NCBI RefSeq assembly: GCF_000463115.2
Contig: NZ_AWFX01000038.1
Coordinates: 73,918-137,917 of the forward strand
Direction: 5' to 3'
DNA from: Franconibacter helveticus LMG 23732
GTDB taxonomy: Bacteria; Pseudomonadota; Gammaproteobacteria; Enterobacterales; Enterobacteriaceae
DNA: 64,000 nucleotides
This document shows, in pieces, positions 47,446 to 56,174 of the stretch. Both the position numbers and the translations under genes were made by a program. The first letter of the stretch is position 1; every line of letters starts with the position of its first letter. Below the pieces are notes generated by a model, which saw only the letters and a list, made by a program, of their open reading frames with translations, was not told the origin of the DNA and did not search any database.

Positions 47446-47771
47446 TTATTACCCGGCAAAATTTAAAACTAATCTGAAGCCTTGCGCCGCCCCTTCGATC
47501 CGCCGCGCTGCTGACCGCCAGTAATTTATTGCAATATCAGCCAGTTAATTCATTGTCCCCGCCTCGCTTTTCATAACGTAAACGAAACGGCCTTCGCCCT
47601 TTCAATAACCTGTGGTTCTGATGAATCGCCGCAAACCCGCCAGTTTATGAACTACGCTTAACATTCATTTTGACGAGACCGGGCGCGCCCGGCTTGTTTA
47701 TTGCTTTCGCGGCGCCCTTACGCCGCGTTGTGTCCACCAGCGGCTACGCTGTCAGAAAAGGAGATCGAACG

Positions 47772-48629
47772 ATGTCGAACTATCCTACTCCCCCGTTTCC
47801 TGAACAACAGCAGAACTGGCCTGGCTCCACCAAAGATATGCAACCGCAGCCCGACCATGGCGAAACCACCTATAAAGGCTCCGGCAAGCTGACCGGTAAA
47901 GCGGCTATCATCACCGGCGGCGACTCCGGCATTGGCCGCGCGGTCGCCATCGCCTATGCCCGCGAAGGCGCGGACGTGCTTATTTCTTACCTTGATGAAC
48001 ATGAAGACGCCAGAGAGACGGCGCGGCTGGTAGAAGAAGCCGGACGTAAAGCGGTGCTGGTAAGCGGCGATATTACCGAGCTGGCGCAGTGCCAGGCGGT
48101 TGTCGACAAGGCGGTGGAAGCCTTCGGTAAAATTGATATCGTGGTCAACAACGCCGCCTTCCAGCAGACCCGTAATTCGCTGGATGAGATAAGCGATGAA
48201 GAATTTGACCGCACGATGAAAACCAACATTTACGGTACTTTCCGTATCTGCAAAGCCGCCGTGCCGCACATGCCCAAAGGCGGTTCGCTTATCCATACGG
48301 CGTCTGTCAATGCGGATTCGCCCAAGCCGATGCTGGTGGCCTATTCCGCGACGAAAGCGGCGATTGTGAATATGTCCGGCAGCCTGGCCGCCCTGCTGGC
48401 GGAAAAAGGCATCCGCTCTAATGCGGTCGCGCCGGGCCCTATCTGGACGCCGCTGATCCCGTCCACCATGCCCGCTGAACAGGTGAAAAGCTTCGGCAGC
48501 CAGGTACCGCTGGAGCGCGCCGGGCAGCCCGCCGAGCTGGCGGCGCCTTATGTGATGCTGGCGAGCGACGAAGCGAGCTATATCTCCGGCGCCACCATCG
48601 CCGTTACCGGCGGCACGGCAGTTATCTGA
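47772..48629 (+). CDS. Short-chain dehydrogenase/reductase, YghA/YdaD-type
   Basis: 285-aa classical SDR. NAD(P) motif TGGDSGIGRAVA at about residue 49, NNAAF, catalytic Ser in TASVN and Tyr-Lys in YSATKAAIVN. The N-terminal extension ending DHGETTYKGSGKLTGKAA is typical of the YghA/general-stress SDR subgroup. I chose the ATG at 47772 over an upstream in-frame start because it matches this family opening and has AAGGAGA upstream. Confidence 0.87.
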   Translation: MSNYPTPPFPEQQQNWPGSTKDMQPQPDHGETTYKGSGKLTGKAAIITGGDSGIGRAVAIAYAREGADVLISYLDEHEDARETARLVEEAGRKAVLVSGDITELAQCQAVVDKAVEAFGKIDIVVNNAAFQQTRNSLDEISDEEFDRTMKTNIYGTFRICKAAVPHMPKGGSLIHTASVNADSPKPMLVAYSATKAAIVNMSGSLAALLAEKGIRSNAVAPGPIWTPLIPSTMPAEQVKSFGSQVPLERAGQPAELAAPYVMLASDEASYISGATIAVTGGTAVI

Positions 48630-48731
48630 TGTTTTGCGCCACAGGGCTGATGCGCTGTGGCGTTCCTTTCTGCTCTTATCCCTATTGCCCATGCTCAGAA
48701 AAGAGCAGGCCCCGCTGTAAGGAGCTGAACG

Positions 48732-49799
48732 ATGAAAGCCTACCCTTTACAGCTGACCCTGCCGATAGCCACGCATGTGTTCGGCGGCCAGCTTATCCGG
48801 TCGAAACTTGGCAAGCGCGGCTTGCCTGAAGGGCCGCTTGCCGAAACCTGGGAAGTGAGCGACGTAGACGGCAATATCGCGACGGTGAAAAACGGCGAAC
48901 TGGCAGGCACAAGCCTGCGCGACCTGGCGCAGCGCTACCCGGATGAACTGGTTGGCCCTGGCTGGCGCGGCCCCCATTTTCCCCTGCTGACCAAGTTTAT
49001 CGACGCCAGCGGCATGCTGCCGGTTCACCTGCACGCCAATGACGAGGCGGCGCAGCGTCTTGAGCAGCAGCCCAACGGCAAAACCGAAGCCTGGCACATT
49101 TTATGGGCGGCGCCTGGCGCCAGCTGTCTGGCGGGCATTAAACCTGGCGTCAGCCGCGAAACCCTTCGCGCCGCCCTGCTTGCCGAAGCGTACGACAGCG
49201 TTATGCATCGCCTGCCGGTAAAAACCGGCGACACGTTTTATATTCCTGGCGGCATGCTGCACTCTTTCGGCCCGGACACTCTGATTTACGAAATAGAGCA
49301 AGCCTCTGATATTCAACAGCATGCCATGCCGTGGCGCATGGAAGACGGCAGCGAAATTTCCCGCGAGGAGCGCGAGAAAAACATCGATGCGCTGTTGGAC
49401 GAGTTACGCCCGGAGCTTGTGACCGAACCGCAGCCCGGCCTGCTGATTGAGGAAAGCCCGCACGCCTCCCGGCGCGTCTGCTGCGCCGGGCCGTACTTTG
49501 CGCTGGAGCGCTGGCGTTTCGCTTCGCGCTATGAGTACACCTTTACGGTCGCGCAAATTCTCTCTAACCTGGGCGATCCGCTGACGATTGAAGCCGCAGG
49601 CGAAACCCTGACGCTGGAACGCGGTGAAAGTTGCCTGCTGCCCGCGGCGCTGCGTAAAGCGACGCTGACGGGTAACGGCGAGCTGCTGGTAGGCTACGTG
49701 CCGGATCTGGCGCGCGATATTATCGCTCCCCTCAAAGCGCGGGGCGACAGCGAAGAAGAGATAACCCGGCTTGGCGACGTGTGGGATACGCTGCGCTGA
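48732..49799 (+). CDS. Type I phosphomannose-isomerase-like protein
   Basis: 355 aa of the class I mannose-6-phosphate isomerase cupin fold. Visible blocks: PVHLHANDEAAQRLE (family SVQVHPDD zinc motif, with Val where Gln is usual), GKTEAWHIL with the ligand Glu, and DTFYIPGGMLHSFGPDTLIYEI. It is nearer the short Bacillus-type Pmi than E. coli ManA. The altered zinc motif leaves room for a different sugar-phosphate substrate. Ribosome site AAGGAG. Confidence 0.78.
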   Translation: MKAYPLQLTLPIATHVFGGQLIRSKLGKRGLPEGPLAETWEVSDVDGNIATVKNGELAGTSLRDLAQRYPDELVGPGWRGPHFPLLTKFIDASGMLPVHLHANDEAAQRLEQQPNGKTEAWHILWAAPGASCLAGIKPGVSRETLRAALLAEAYDSVMHRLPVKTGDTFYIPGGMLHSFGPDTLIYEIEQASDIQQHAMPWRMEDGSEISREEREKNIDALLDELRPELVTEPQPGLLIEESPHASRRVCCAGPYFALERWRFASRYEYTFTVAQILSNLGDPLTIEAAGETLTLERGESCLLPAALRKATLTGNGELLVGYVPDLARDIIAPLKARGDSEEEITRLGDVWDTLR

Positions 49800-49812
49800 A
49801 GCGATGAGCCGC

Positions 49813-50018
49813 TTATTCTTGTTTTTCCACCCGCGTTTCGCCCTCTTCCAGGGCGAGGCGCCGGAGAGAACGCGCCCTGCGCGGCGCTTTGCATCAACGG
49901 TATCGCTTTATAGATGTTGGATTTGCCGCTGCCGTTAGGGCCAAAAACGATATTGAGCTGTTCCAGCTCAAGGGAAACGCGGCGAAGCGAACTTTTCGAT
50001 GTAGAGACGTTTGATCAT
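49813..50018 (-). pseudogene. AAA/RecF-type ATPase remnant
   Basis: Minus-strand pieces of an AAA-family ATPase: start MIKRLYIEKF at 50018, then after a frameshift LELEQLNIVFGPNGSGKSNI with a perfect Walker A, YKAIPLMQSAAQGAFS, and in a third frame a plausible C-terminus ending GETRVEKQE with TAA at 49813-49815. A whole gene of about 1 kb or more has been reduced to its two ends. No functional product expected. Confidence 0.7.
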
Positions 50019-50104
50019 AACGTGGCGGCTGCGTGGGTGTCGTTAACAGCGTAGCGGAAAACGGCGCCATAAGAACGCGGCGCCACATCCGGGCGCCTGC
50101 GAAA

Positions 50105-51466
50105 TTAGCCTTGCGGGTTGATAAGCCAGGTGCCGGATTGCCCGACGGTAAGCCGCTGGCTGCGGATCTGATCGTGATTTTTCAGGGTGAAGGCGTACTG
50201 GCCGGGCTTTAACTGTAGCGCCGCGAAACCGTTCGCCGCCGGCACAACCGCCTGCGGTTTGCCGTTCAGCAAAAGCTGTTCGCCTTCGCGAATGCGCACA
50301 TAAACCAGCGCCTGCTGCTCGCCGGTTGCCGCAGGCTGCGTCACAACCCCGGTTTGCTCTTGCGGGCTGTCGTTATCAGCAACGTCAGGCTGAACGTTAT
50401 CCGGCGCGCCGCCGCTAAACAGCAGCCCGCCAATGATTATCCCGGCGACAACGCCAGCGGCGACCAGCCCGGCCGTTTGATAGCGCTTCCAGCCGGAAAC
50501 GGTGAGCTTGTCGTTTTCGACAGGGATCAGCATAGTGCCGGGTTTGTCGGCGTTCAGCAGGTCATCGTGCCCGCCGACCGGCAAATCCACCAGCCCGGCG
50601 AATTCATCCACCGACTGCGGTCGCCCCTCTTTTTTCAGCGAAAGCGCGCGGTCCACCGCCTGCAATAACGAAAGCGAATACCCTTCCGGCTTGCGCTCCG
50701 CGAGCGGCTGATAAGTGTCCTGGAGAGAGCGGGCCAGGCTGACCGGCGGCGGCGAGCCGACAATCAGCGTATGTAGCACCGCGCCCAGCGCGTAGATGTC
50801 GGTCCACGGGCCAAGCTCGCTTTCATCGTCATTATATTGCTCGACCGGCGCGTAGCCCGGACGCAGCAGCGTTTCGGTTTCATCGGTCACGTTACCAATG
50901 CTGCGGCGCGCGGCGCCCGGGTCCAGCAGCACCGGCAGGCCGTTTTCCTGCAACAGAATGTTGTCTGGCGAAATATCCAGATGCTGATAGCCCGCTTTAT
51001 GCAGCGCCCGCAGCGCGCCAAACAGCATCGGCAACAAACGGCGAATGGCCGCCTCATCAAGCCGTTGCGGATGTTGTTCGCGCAGGCGGCCAAGCGTAAC
51101 GCCTTCATAATAGAGAGAGACAATATAGGCGGTGTCATTCTGCACCCAGAAGCGCAGCACCTGGGCGAGGCCCGGGTGATTAAAACGCGCCAGCAGGCGC
51201 GCCTCGTCGATAAAGCTGGTCAACCCGGCGCTGAAGGCCTGGCCGTAACGTTCGCCGCGAAGCCCGATGCTGAGATCCGCTTTACGCAGGGTGAAAGCGG
51301 CGGGCATAAATTCTTTAATGGCGACGGCGCGCTCAAGCTGGTGATCCCAGGCGCGATAAACAATGCCGAATCCGCCGCTGCCGAGCACCTCCTGGATCTC
51401 AAACTCATTGAACCGGTAACCGATCGGCAGGGCGTCAGATACTTTTTTGTTAGCGTTGTCCGTCAT
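50105..51466 (-). CDS. T6SS-associated serine/threonine protein kinase (PpkA-like)
   Basis: 453 aa: kinase domain (about residues 15-290), one membrane helix (GLVAAGVVAGIIIGGLLF) and a C-terminal extracytoplasmic domain. Glycine loop GSGGFGIVY, Lys in VAIKEF, catalytic loop HLDISPDNILL. The metal-binding DFG is DPG (LLDPGAARR). PpkA kinases phosphorylate the FHA protein Fha/TagH to trigger T6SS assembly. Here it clusters with a TagH gene, but no T6SS core genes are in the window. Confidence 0.85.
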   Translation of the reverse strand: MTDNANKKVSDALPIGYRFNEFEIQEVLGSGGFGIVYRAWDHQLERAVAIKEFMPAAFTLRKADLSIGLRGERYGQAFSAGLTSFIDEARLLARFNHPGLAQVLRFWVQNDTAYIVSLYYEGVTLGRLREQHPQRLDEAAIRRLLPMLFGALRALHKAGYQHLDISPDNILLQENGLPVLLDPGAARRSIGNVTDETETLLRPGYAPVEQYNDDESELGPWTDIYALGAVLHTLIVGSPPPVSLARSLQDTYQPLAERKPEGYSLSLLQAVDRALSLKKEGRPQSVDEFAGLVDLPVGGHDDLLNADKPGTMLIPVENDKLTVSGWKRYQTAGLVAAGVVAGIIIGGLLFSGGAPDNVQPDVADNDSPQEQTGVVTQPAATGEQQALVYVRIREGEQLLLNGKPQAVVPAANGFAALQLKPGQYAFTLKNHDQIRSQRLTVGQSGTWLINPQG

Positions 51467-51557
51467 GTTGCAAGTTTCTCTTTAAGCAGGCCCGGCTTGC
51501 GCCAGGCCCTGGCCACGCTGCGTTGCGAAACGGCAGCGCGAAGCGCGATAGTCCGCA

Positions 51558-52523
51558 TTATTTAACGACCCGGTAAGCGCCCGCCGCCGGGTCGCGCAGC
51601 AGCGGCGAGAGAGAGTCCACCAGCAGGATCTTAAGATTCGTGCCGGGTTCAAGGTAGCCGGACCAGACTTTGCGTACGGTCTCAAGGCGAGCGCGCAGCC
51701 GCGCGTCGTCGCTTGCCTGCTCGCGCGGCATCTCTACCGCGACGGTGCCATCGGCCAGCCAGCCGTTCAGGTCCGCAGAGTAAGGTAAAATCATCCAGCT
51801 TTGGTTGGCGCGCCCGTCGCTGACCACCATTCGTTCATTGTTAACGGTGGTGATGAGCAGGTTGTCGGCGTTTACGCGGGTATTCAGGCCGCTCACAGGA
51901 AAGCCATGCACGAAAGTCATGGTCATTTTCTTCTGCGCGTTGTGGCTTAGCTGCACCACTTCGCTGCTGCCGTTCAGCCAGCCGCCTTTTTCGCATTTGC
52001 CGTCCGCTTTTGCCGGAATAAAGATAGCCGGCACACGGCCGTTATCCTGCCAGAATGTACGCAGATGGCAGCCATCCTGGAGGGTAAACTCCAGCCACGG
52101 CGTACGGTCCGCAAGGGGCGAGAGATCTTCAGGACGGCCCGTCGGCGCCGCGCTGGCGCCGGTTGCGGCGGCAGGCTGCACTACCGGCGTCCAGTCCGCC
52201 GTTTTACTGGCGGTGCCTTGCGCCAGAACCTCGCCTTCCGGCGAAGTGAAACGCCAGCGCACCACAGAAAGCGTCGCGCACTGGTTTTCCAGCAGCGCGC
52301 CAAGACGCGGCATGAAGGTTTTCAACAGAGAGGGGCGCTTGTCGCCGTTTGCGACGATGCGCAGCGGCAGCTCGTTTGCGCACCAGCTCTGCGGGGTGTT
52401 GTCCGCTATATCGTCTATCCAGACATCCAGCTTCTGCGAAGGCGACTGCACTATGCGGTAATTCTCCGCCTGTGCTGCCGCTGACAGCGCCAGCAAGGCC
52501 AGACCGGGCAACCAAAATTTCAT
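51558..52523 (-). CDS. Periplasmic protein of the T6SS accessory cluster
   Basis: 321 aa with a clear Sec signal (KFWLPGLALLALSAAAQA) and paired Cys (SWCANE, ENQCAT, DGCHLR, GKCEKG) suggesting disulfides. It lies between the kinase and FHA genes on the same strand and likely works with them, perhaps as a periplasmic sensor for the kinase. I do not recognise a specific family. Confidence 0.7.
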   Translation of the reverse strand: MKFWLPGLALLALSAAAQAENYRIVQSPSQKLDVWIDDIADNTPQSWCANELPLRIVANGDKRPSLLKTFMPRLGALLENQCATLSVVRWRFTSPEGEVLAQGTASKTADWTPVVQPAAATGASAAPTGRPEDLSPLADRTPWLEFTLQDGCHLRTFWQDNGRVPAIFIPAKADGKCEKGGWLNGSSEVVQLSHNAQKKMTMTFVHGFPVSGLNTRVNADNLLITTVNNERMVVSDGRANQSWMILPYSADLNGWLADGTVAVEMPREQASDDARLRARLETVRKVWSGYLEPGTNLKILLVDSLSPLLRDPAAGAYRVVK

Positions 52524-52569
52524 AAAAGTCCTTGTAAGCCTGAAGCCATTACGAATGATGAAACCGTGT

Positions 52570-53808
52570 TCAGAGCGTTTCCGCTTCGCTCTGCGAATCT
52601 TTGTACTGGTTTACTTCCCGCTCATAAGCCTGCAAAAAGGCTTCGCGGAAAAGGGCGTTCACTTCATCGCTGCCGCCTGCTGCGCTGCTGTGCTGGGCGA
52701 CAAACGCATCCCACAGCGCCGCCTTGCGGCTGACCGGCAACGCCAGACGAAAGAGCGAGCCTTCGCGCATCGCTTCTTCTTCCAGCGCCTGCGGGTCGAA
52801 AGAGGCGGACATCGCTTCGCTGGTGGCGTGCAGACCGGCGATCATGCCAATCTGGTGCGCCTGTAAATCGACCAGCGCATCGTGAACCGCTTTGCCAGGC
52901 GGCATAAAACCCGGCATGTCGGAGGCGAACGCCTGCATTAATACCGATTTGCCGGAAGGCAGCAGCTTGAACGGGTTGTTGGCGTCATCCAGCATCATAG
53001 TCATGTCGGCTTTCACGTCGCGCTTAAGCATAGATCGCGAAGCGAGCAGCGCCACCGTTCCCTGCGCGAACATGCTGAGCATCTCACCTAACTGACGCAT
53101 TTTTTCACGATCGAAGCGGGGAACCGTATGAATATCGTGCAACCCTAACCCTTCCAGTAGCGCGGTAAGCAGTTCGCCTTCCAGCATGTCGCCCTGGGCC
53201 GGTTCGGTTGTTTTCGCGCTTTCGCGCGGCTGCGGCTGAATGCGCAGACGGGATTTCATCGTTGATGACTCAACGCTTTCCTGCGGCGCGCGCGCCGTTT
53301 CGTCAGCAGCGCTTTGCGGCAATGGCCTGGAGATATTGTCGGCAACCGCGTAATTTTTAATCAGCGACTGCAAGATTTCCGCAGGCACGGAAGTTGGCGC
53401 ATTTCCGGTCGCCGCAGGCGCGGCGGGAGCGGACGTTGATACCGGCTCGCTGGCGGCGCCAAGGCTTGCCAGCCGGCTCACCGGCTGGGTATGTAAAATG
53501 AAATCCGTGATTTCAATGCTGTATTCCGCAATCGTCAGCCGGTCGCCATCCTGCAACTCACCCTGTTCGCCTTTTTCCAGGGGCTTGTTATTGATAGCCA
53601 TGGCGGCCGCGCCAAGATTCGTGATACGACACTCGCCGTCCGGCGCGACATGAACCAGCGCCTGGAGGCGGGAAAGCGCGCGGTCATTATCCGGCAACAC
53701 CATGTGGTTATCCGGCCCGCGACCGATGGTGCCGCCGGGCGCGTAAAAATCACAACTGGCCTGCGGCGGTTTGTGGCCTGGTTTCATAGAAACAAGGGTG
53801 AATCGCAT
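52570..53808 (-). CDS. tagH: T6SS-associated FHA-domain protein (TagH/Fha)
   Basis: 412 aa. N-terminal FHA domain binding phosphothreonine (GGTIGRGPDNHMVLP, SRLQALVHV, about residues 18-100), a low-complexity linker, then the VasC/TagH C-terminal domain (ALLASRSMLKRDVKADMTMM; NPFKLLPSGKSVLMQAF). It is the expected partner of the PpkA-like kinase. Start at ATG 53808, preceded by AGGAAA; the longer frame to 53841 lacks support. Confidence 0.88.
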   Translation of the reverse strand: MRFTLVSMKPGHKPPQASCDFYAPGGTIGRGPDNHMVLPDNDRALSRLQALVHVAPDGECRITNLGAAAMAINNKPLEKGEQGELQDGDRLTIAEYSIEITDFILHTQPVSRLASLGAASEPVSTSAPAAPAATGNAPTSVPAEILQSLIKNYAVADNISRPLPQSAADETARAPQESVESSTMKSRLRIQPQPRESAKTTEPAQGDMLEGELLTALLEGLGLHDIHTVPRFDREKMRQLGEMLSMFAQGTVALLASRSMLKRDVKADMTMMLDDANNPFKLLPSGKSVLMQAFASDMPGFMPPGKAVHDALVDLQAHQIGMIAGLHATSEAMSASFDPQALEEEAMREGSLFRLALPVSRKAALWDAFVAQHSSAAGGSDEVNALFREAFLQAYEREVNQYKDSQSEAETL

Positions 53809-53982
53809 AACATTTTCCTGCCTGGGTAACGTGCTGTGCAAAAACCTGTCAGGTTCTGAAGACTGGCAAATGGATCAGCGTCGTGCAGGCGGCGAACGCC
53901 TGGCCTGCAAAATGACAACGAAAAACGCCAGCATGACCTGGCGTTGCGTTGACTTATTATTCTTCCTGCCGCAACGGCGGAA

Positions 53983-54480
53983 TCAGTCAATAATCCAGGT
54001 GCCGCTGGTCGCGCTCTTACACGCTTTGCTGTTGCCATCTACCGCAACACAGGTATCTTTTTTGCTGCTGGCGCGGCGCGGGCGCGGTCTGTCGCGACGG
54101 ACTGTCGCTTCATACTGTTCGCTTTTTACTACCGCACGCGTCGGCACGTAGCCAATCAGCTCATCTTTACCGTCATCAGCAAGCGCCATCCAGGCGTTTT
54201 CGACCTTGCCCAGCACTTTATAGGTGGCGCCGTTATCCAGTTGGCGGATAACTTTGCCGCCGAAATCGGGGCGGCTCATTAATGAGGCCGGATAAAGCGC
54301 CCGGTAATCCTCATTGACTGGCGTAAACTCTTGCGGCGGCGTAACCGCATACCGGTGAGTCAGAGTAACGCCGTTAACCTGACTGGTTACTATTGTGTCA
54401 TCGGTCATGGGCGGACGCTTTGACCCCATACAGCCCGACAGGACCAGCGCAACCACCAGGACTAATACGCTTCGCATCAT
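53983..54480 (-). CDS. SH3b-domain lipoprotein
   Basis: 165 aa. Lipobox VALVLSGCMG gives a lipid-anchored protein. A bacterial SH3 domain (GGKVIRQLDNGATYKVLGKV, then LIGYVPTRAVV) is followed by an Arg-rich linker and a short Cys-containing tail. Same strand and neighbourhood as the FHA and kinase genes, so likely an envelope part of that module. Start among two adjacent ATGs (54480/54477), with GGAAGAAG upstream. Confidence 0.72.
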   Translation of the reverse strand: MMRSVLVLVVALVLSGCMGSKRPPMTDDTIVTSQVNGVTLTHRYAVTPPQEFTPVNEDYRALYPASLMSRPDFGGKVIRQLDNGATYKVLGKVENAWMALADDGKDELIGYVPTRAVVKSEQYEATVRRDRPRPRRASSKKDTCVAVDGNSKACKSATSGTWIID

Positions 54481-54501
54481 CTTCAGCTTCTTCCATTGCA
54501 A

Positions 54502-55090
54502 ATAGAGTATCGTGCACAGAGTACCAGGCGCGGCAGGGTTGGCTTTATCATAATTAACAAACCCTGATTAGACGGCTTAAAGCGTCGTGAGCGGCATCCT
54601 GCTCGCGCAAGCGTTTACTCCTGCACAGACTTTATCAAATAAGCGGCGCAAGAGGCTGCTATTTTTAAGTGAGCGCGGCAGGAATTCAATACTCCTTAAC
54701 AGCCATTTTCATCTGTCACGCTTTGCCGCTTCGCTTAATAATTTTTTACATAAGCCCCTAATTACTCAATGCTTCTGCTCAGGCTGTCGCAGCGCCTTGT
54801 TGCAACTACCGATGTTATTTAACGATTAAGGCAAATCTAATCACGTTTTTTGGAAGATAAAATGAAATAAAGAAAACGGATTTAAGTAAAAACGCATGAT
54901 TAAAAAACAGAATACGGTTTGCGAAAAAGAAACGCGCGGGTAAAGCGCCGGGCAATATGTAGCTCAGGTAAACCAATACGCCAGGCTGGCTACATAAAAA
55001 GACAGGATTCGTTTTTTCCGAATGAAAGTACGTAAGGAATGCGGCAAATAAGGTTTTTCTTCACTATGGTGAAAGAAGAGAGGCGTAAAA
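54502..55090. other. Long AT-rich intergenic region, no gene supported
   Basis: About 590 bp with noticeably more A and T than its surroundings. A plus-strand 80-codon frame at 54587 shows no ribosome site or family features. No repeats of other parts of the window were noticed. It may hold promoters for the SH3 gene and an unrecognised small RNA. Confidence 0.5.
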
Positions 55091-55092
55091 AC

Positions 55093-55170
55093 AAAAAACC
55101 CCGCCGCAGAGGCAGGGTTTTTTCAGCTGTTCGCGGGTGGTAACCGCAAAGCACACTGTGTTACGTCAAC
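55093..55170 (-). ncRNA. istR: IstR-1-like antitoxin RNA
   Basis: On the minus strand a TATAGT -10 (55182-55177) leads to a start near GTTGACGTAACACAGTGTGC and ends in a strong rho-independent hairpin (AAACCC..GCC / GGC..GGGTTTTTT, 55095-55123). The first 21 nt are complementary, with one mismatch, to 55405-55425 in the tisB leader. In E. coli IstR-1 pairs exactly there to block ribosome standby and expose the mRNA to RNase III. Ends are estimates. Confidence 0.85.
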
Positions 55171-55272
55171 TTATCAACTATACGACGAATTGACCGCTAT
55201 CGCAATTCTGCGCGCGGCGTAACAGTGGCTTTTCAACAGTATGATCCAGGGTTGCTTTTCCTGTCCAGAAAT

Positions 55273-55292
55273 TACTGTTCATTTATACAGTA
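55273..55292. promoter_or_regulatory. LexA box of tisB
   Basis: TACTGTTCATTTATACAGTA matches the SOS consensus (CTG-N10-CAG with AT-rich centre). It overlaps the likely tisB promoter (TTACTG, 17 bp, TATCTA). Induction of tisB after DNA damage is expected. Confidence 0.92.
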
Positions 55293-55492
55293 TTTATCTA
55301 TACTGATTCTGCTGTCACAGCGTGCGAGACGGGGCCGCATCTTACGGGCGCGAAGAAAGTCCTGGCTGAAACGGGTGGTGCCGTCAGTGCCTTAACCCCG
55401 TGAGAGCACACTGTGTTACGCCAACAAAGCAACTGGCAACAGGCAGCGGAGAGGTACGTCAGTTGCGTGCTCCTTGACCAGAGGAGACGCGT

Positions 55493-55582
55493 ATGAGCGC
55501 TGTGGATTGGGTTATCCTTGTCCTCAAACTCATGGTTGCGCTGCTGCAACTGCTTGATGCTGTCCTGAAATACCTTCGGTAA
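55493..55582 (+). CDS. tisB: SOS-induced membrane toxin TisB
   Basis: 29 codons encoding a single amphipathic helix (MSAVDWVILVLKLMVALLQL, then LDAVLKYLR), residue for residue similar to E. coli TisB, also 29 aa. TisB forms pores that lower membrane potential and favours persister formation after DNA damage. GAGGAG lies 7 nt upstream. The LexA box, IstR pairing site and downstream emrD confirm it. Too short for ordinary gene calling. Confidence 0.95.
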   Translation: MSAVDWVILVLKLMVALLQLLDAVLKYLR

Positions 55583-55619
55583 ATGCGCCGTCGGTCACTC
55601 AGGTTCAAGCCGCACCTAA

Positions 55620-55643
55620 GGGGGGCGGGCAACCGCCCCCCTT
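55620..55643 (+). terminator. tisB terminator
   Basis: GGGGGCGG-GCAA-CCGCCCCC hairpin followed by CTTTAA, 38 bp after the tisB stop. Confidence 0.75.
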
Positions 55644-55683
55644 TAACACGGCTTCGCTTTATAAGCGAAAAAAGGAGGGAAGG

Positions 55684-56145
55684 ATGTCATCCATTATCAC
55701 CATCAAGCCAGTTACCCCTTACAGCGCCGATTTCGAGCGCCTGCGCGAGGAGAGCCAGGCGCTGGGTTTCAACATGCTTAATCGCCTTTCCACCCACTGG
55801 CTGGACGGCAGCAACCTTTTTTCCGCCCCTGGCGAAAAACTGCTGGGCGCCTTTCTCGGCAACGCGCTGGTCGGCGTGTGCGGGCTGAACCGCGACCCGT
55901 ACGACGAAACGCCCCGCGCCGGACGTGTGCGCCACCTTTATGTCAGCCATCCGGTACGCGGCGTCGGCGTTGGTCAATCCCTGCTCTTGTCAGTCACACA
56001 GCAGGCGCACGAATTTTTTGACTATCTCAACACGCATGCGCCAAAAAATGCGTTCCGTTTTTACCAGCGCGCCGGTTTCCTGCCCGTAGAGGCGCATCCG
56101 CGCATCACGCACCGGCTGGTGTTCGCCCCTTCGTCCAACGCATGA
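55684..56145 (+). CDS. GNAT-family N-acetyltransferase
   Basis: 153 aa with the GNAT acetyl-CoA region: VGVCGLNRDPY, then RHLYVSHPVRGVGVGQSLL (V-R-G-x-G-x-G variant of the Q/RxxGxG/A loop) and NAFRFYQRAGF. Substrate unknown. A GGAGGGAAGG ribosome site precedes the ATG. Probably co-transcribed with the phosphatase 30 bp downstream. Confidence 0.85.
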   Translation: MSSIITIKPVTPYSADFERLREESQALGFNMLNRLSTHWLDGSNLFSAPGEKLLGAFLGNALVGVCGLNRDPYDETPRAGRVRHLYVSHPVRGVGVGQSLLLSVTQQAHEFFDYLNTHAPKNAFRFYQRAGFLPVEAHPRITHRLVFAPSSNA

Positions 56146-56174
56146 TAAGGTAGCCTTTTTATAAGGAGCGGCCT

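Noticed and set aside
54587..54829. 80-codon frame in the AT-rich gap upstream of istR
   Set aside because: No ribosome site, no family likeness, unusual composition.
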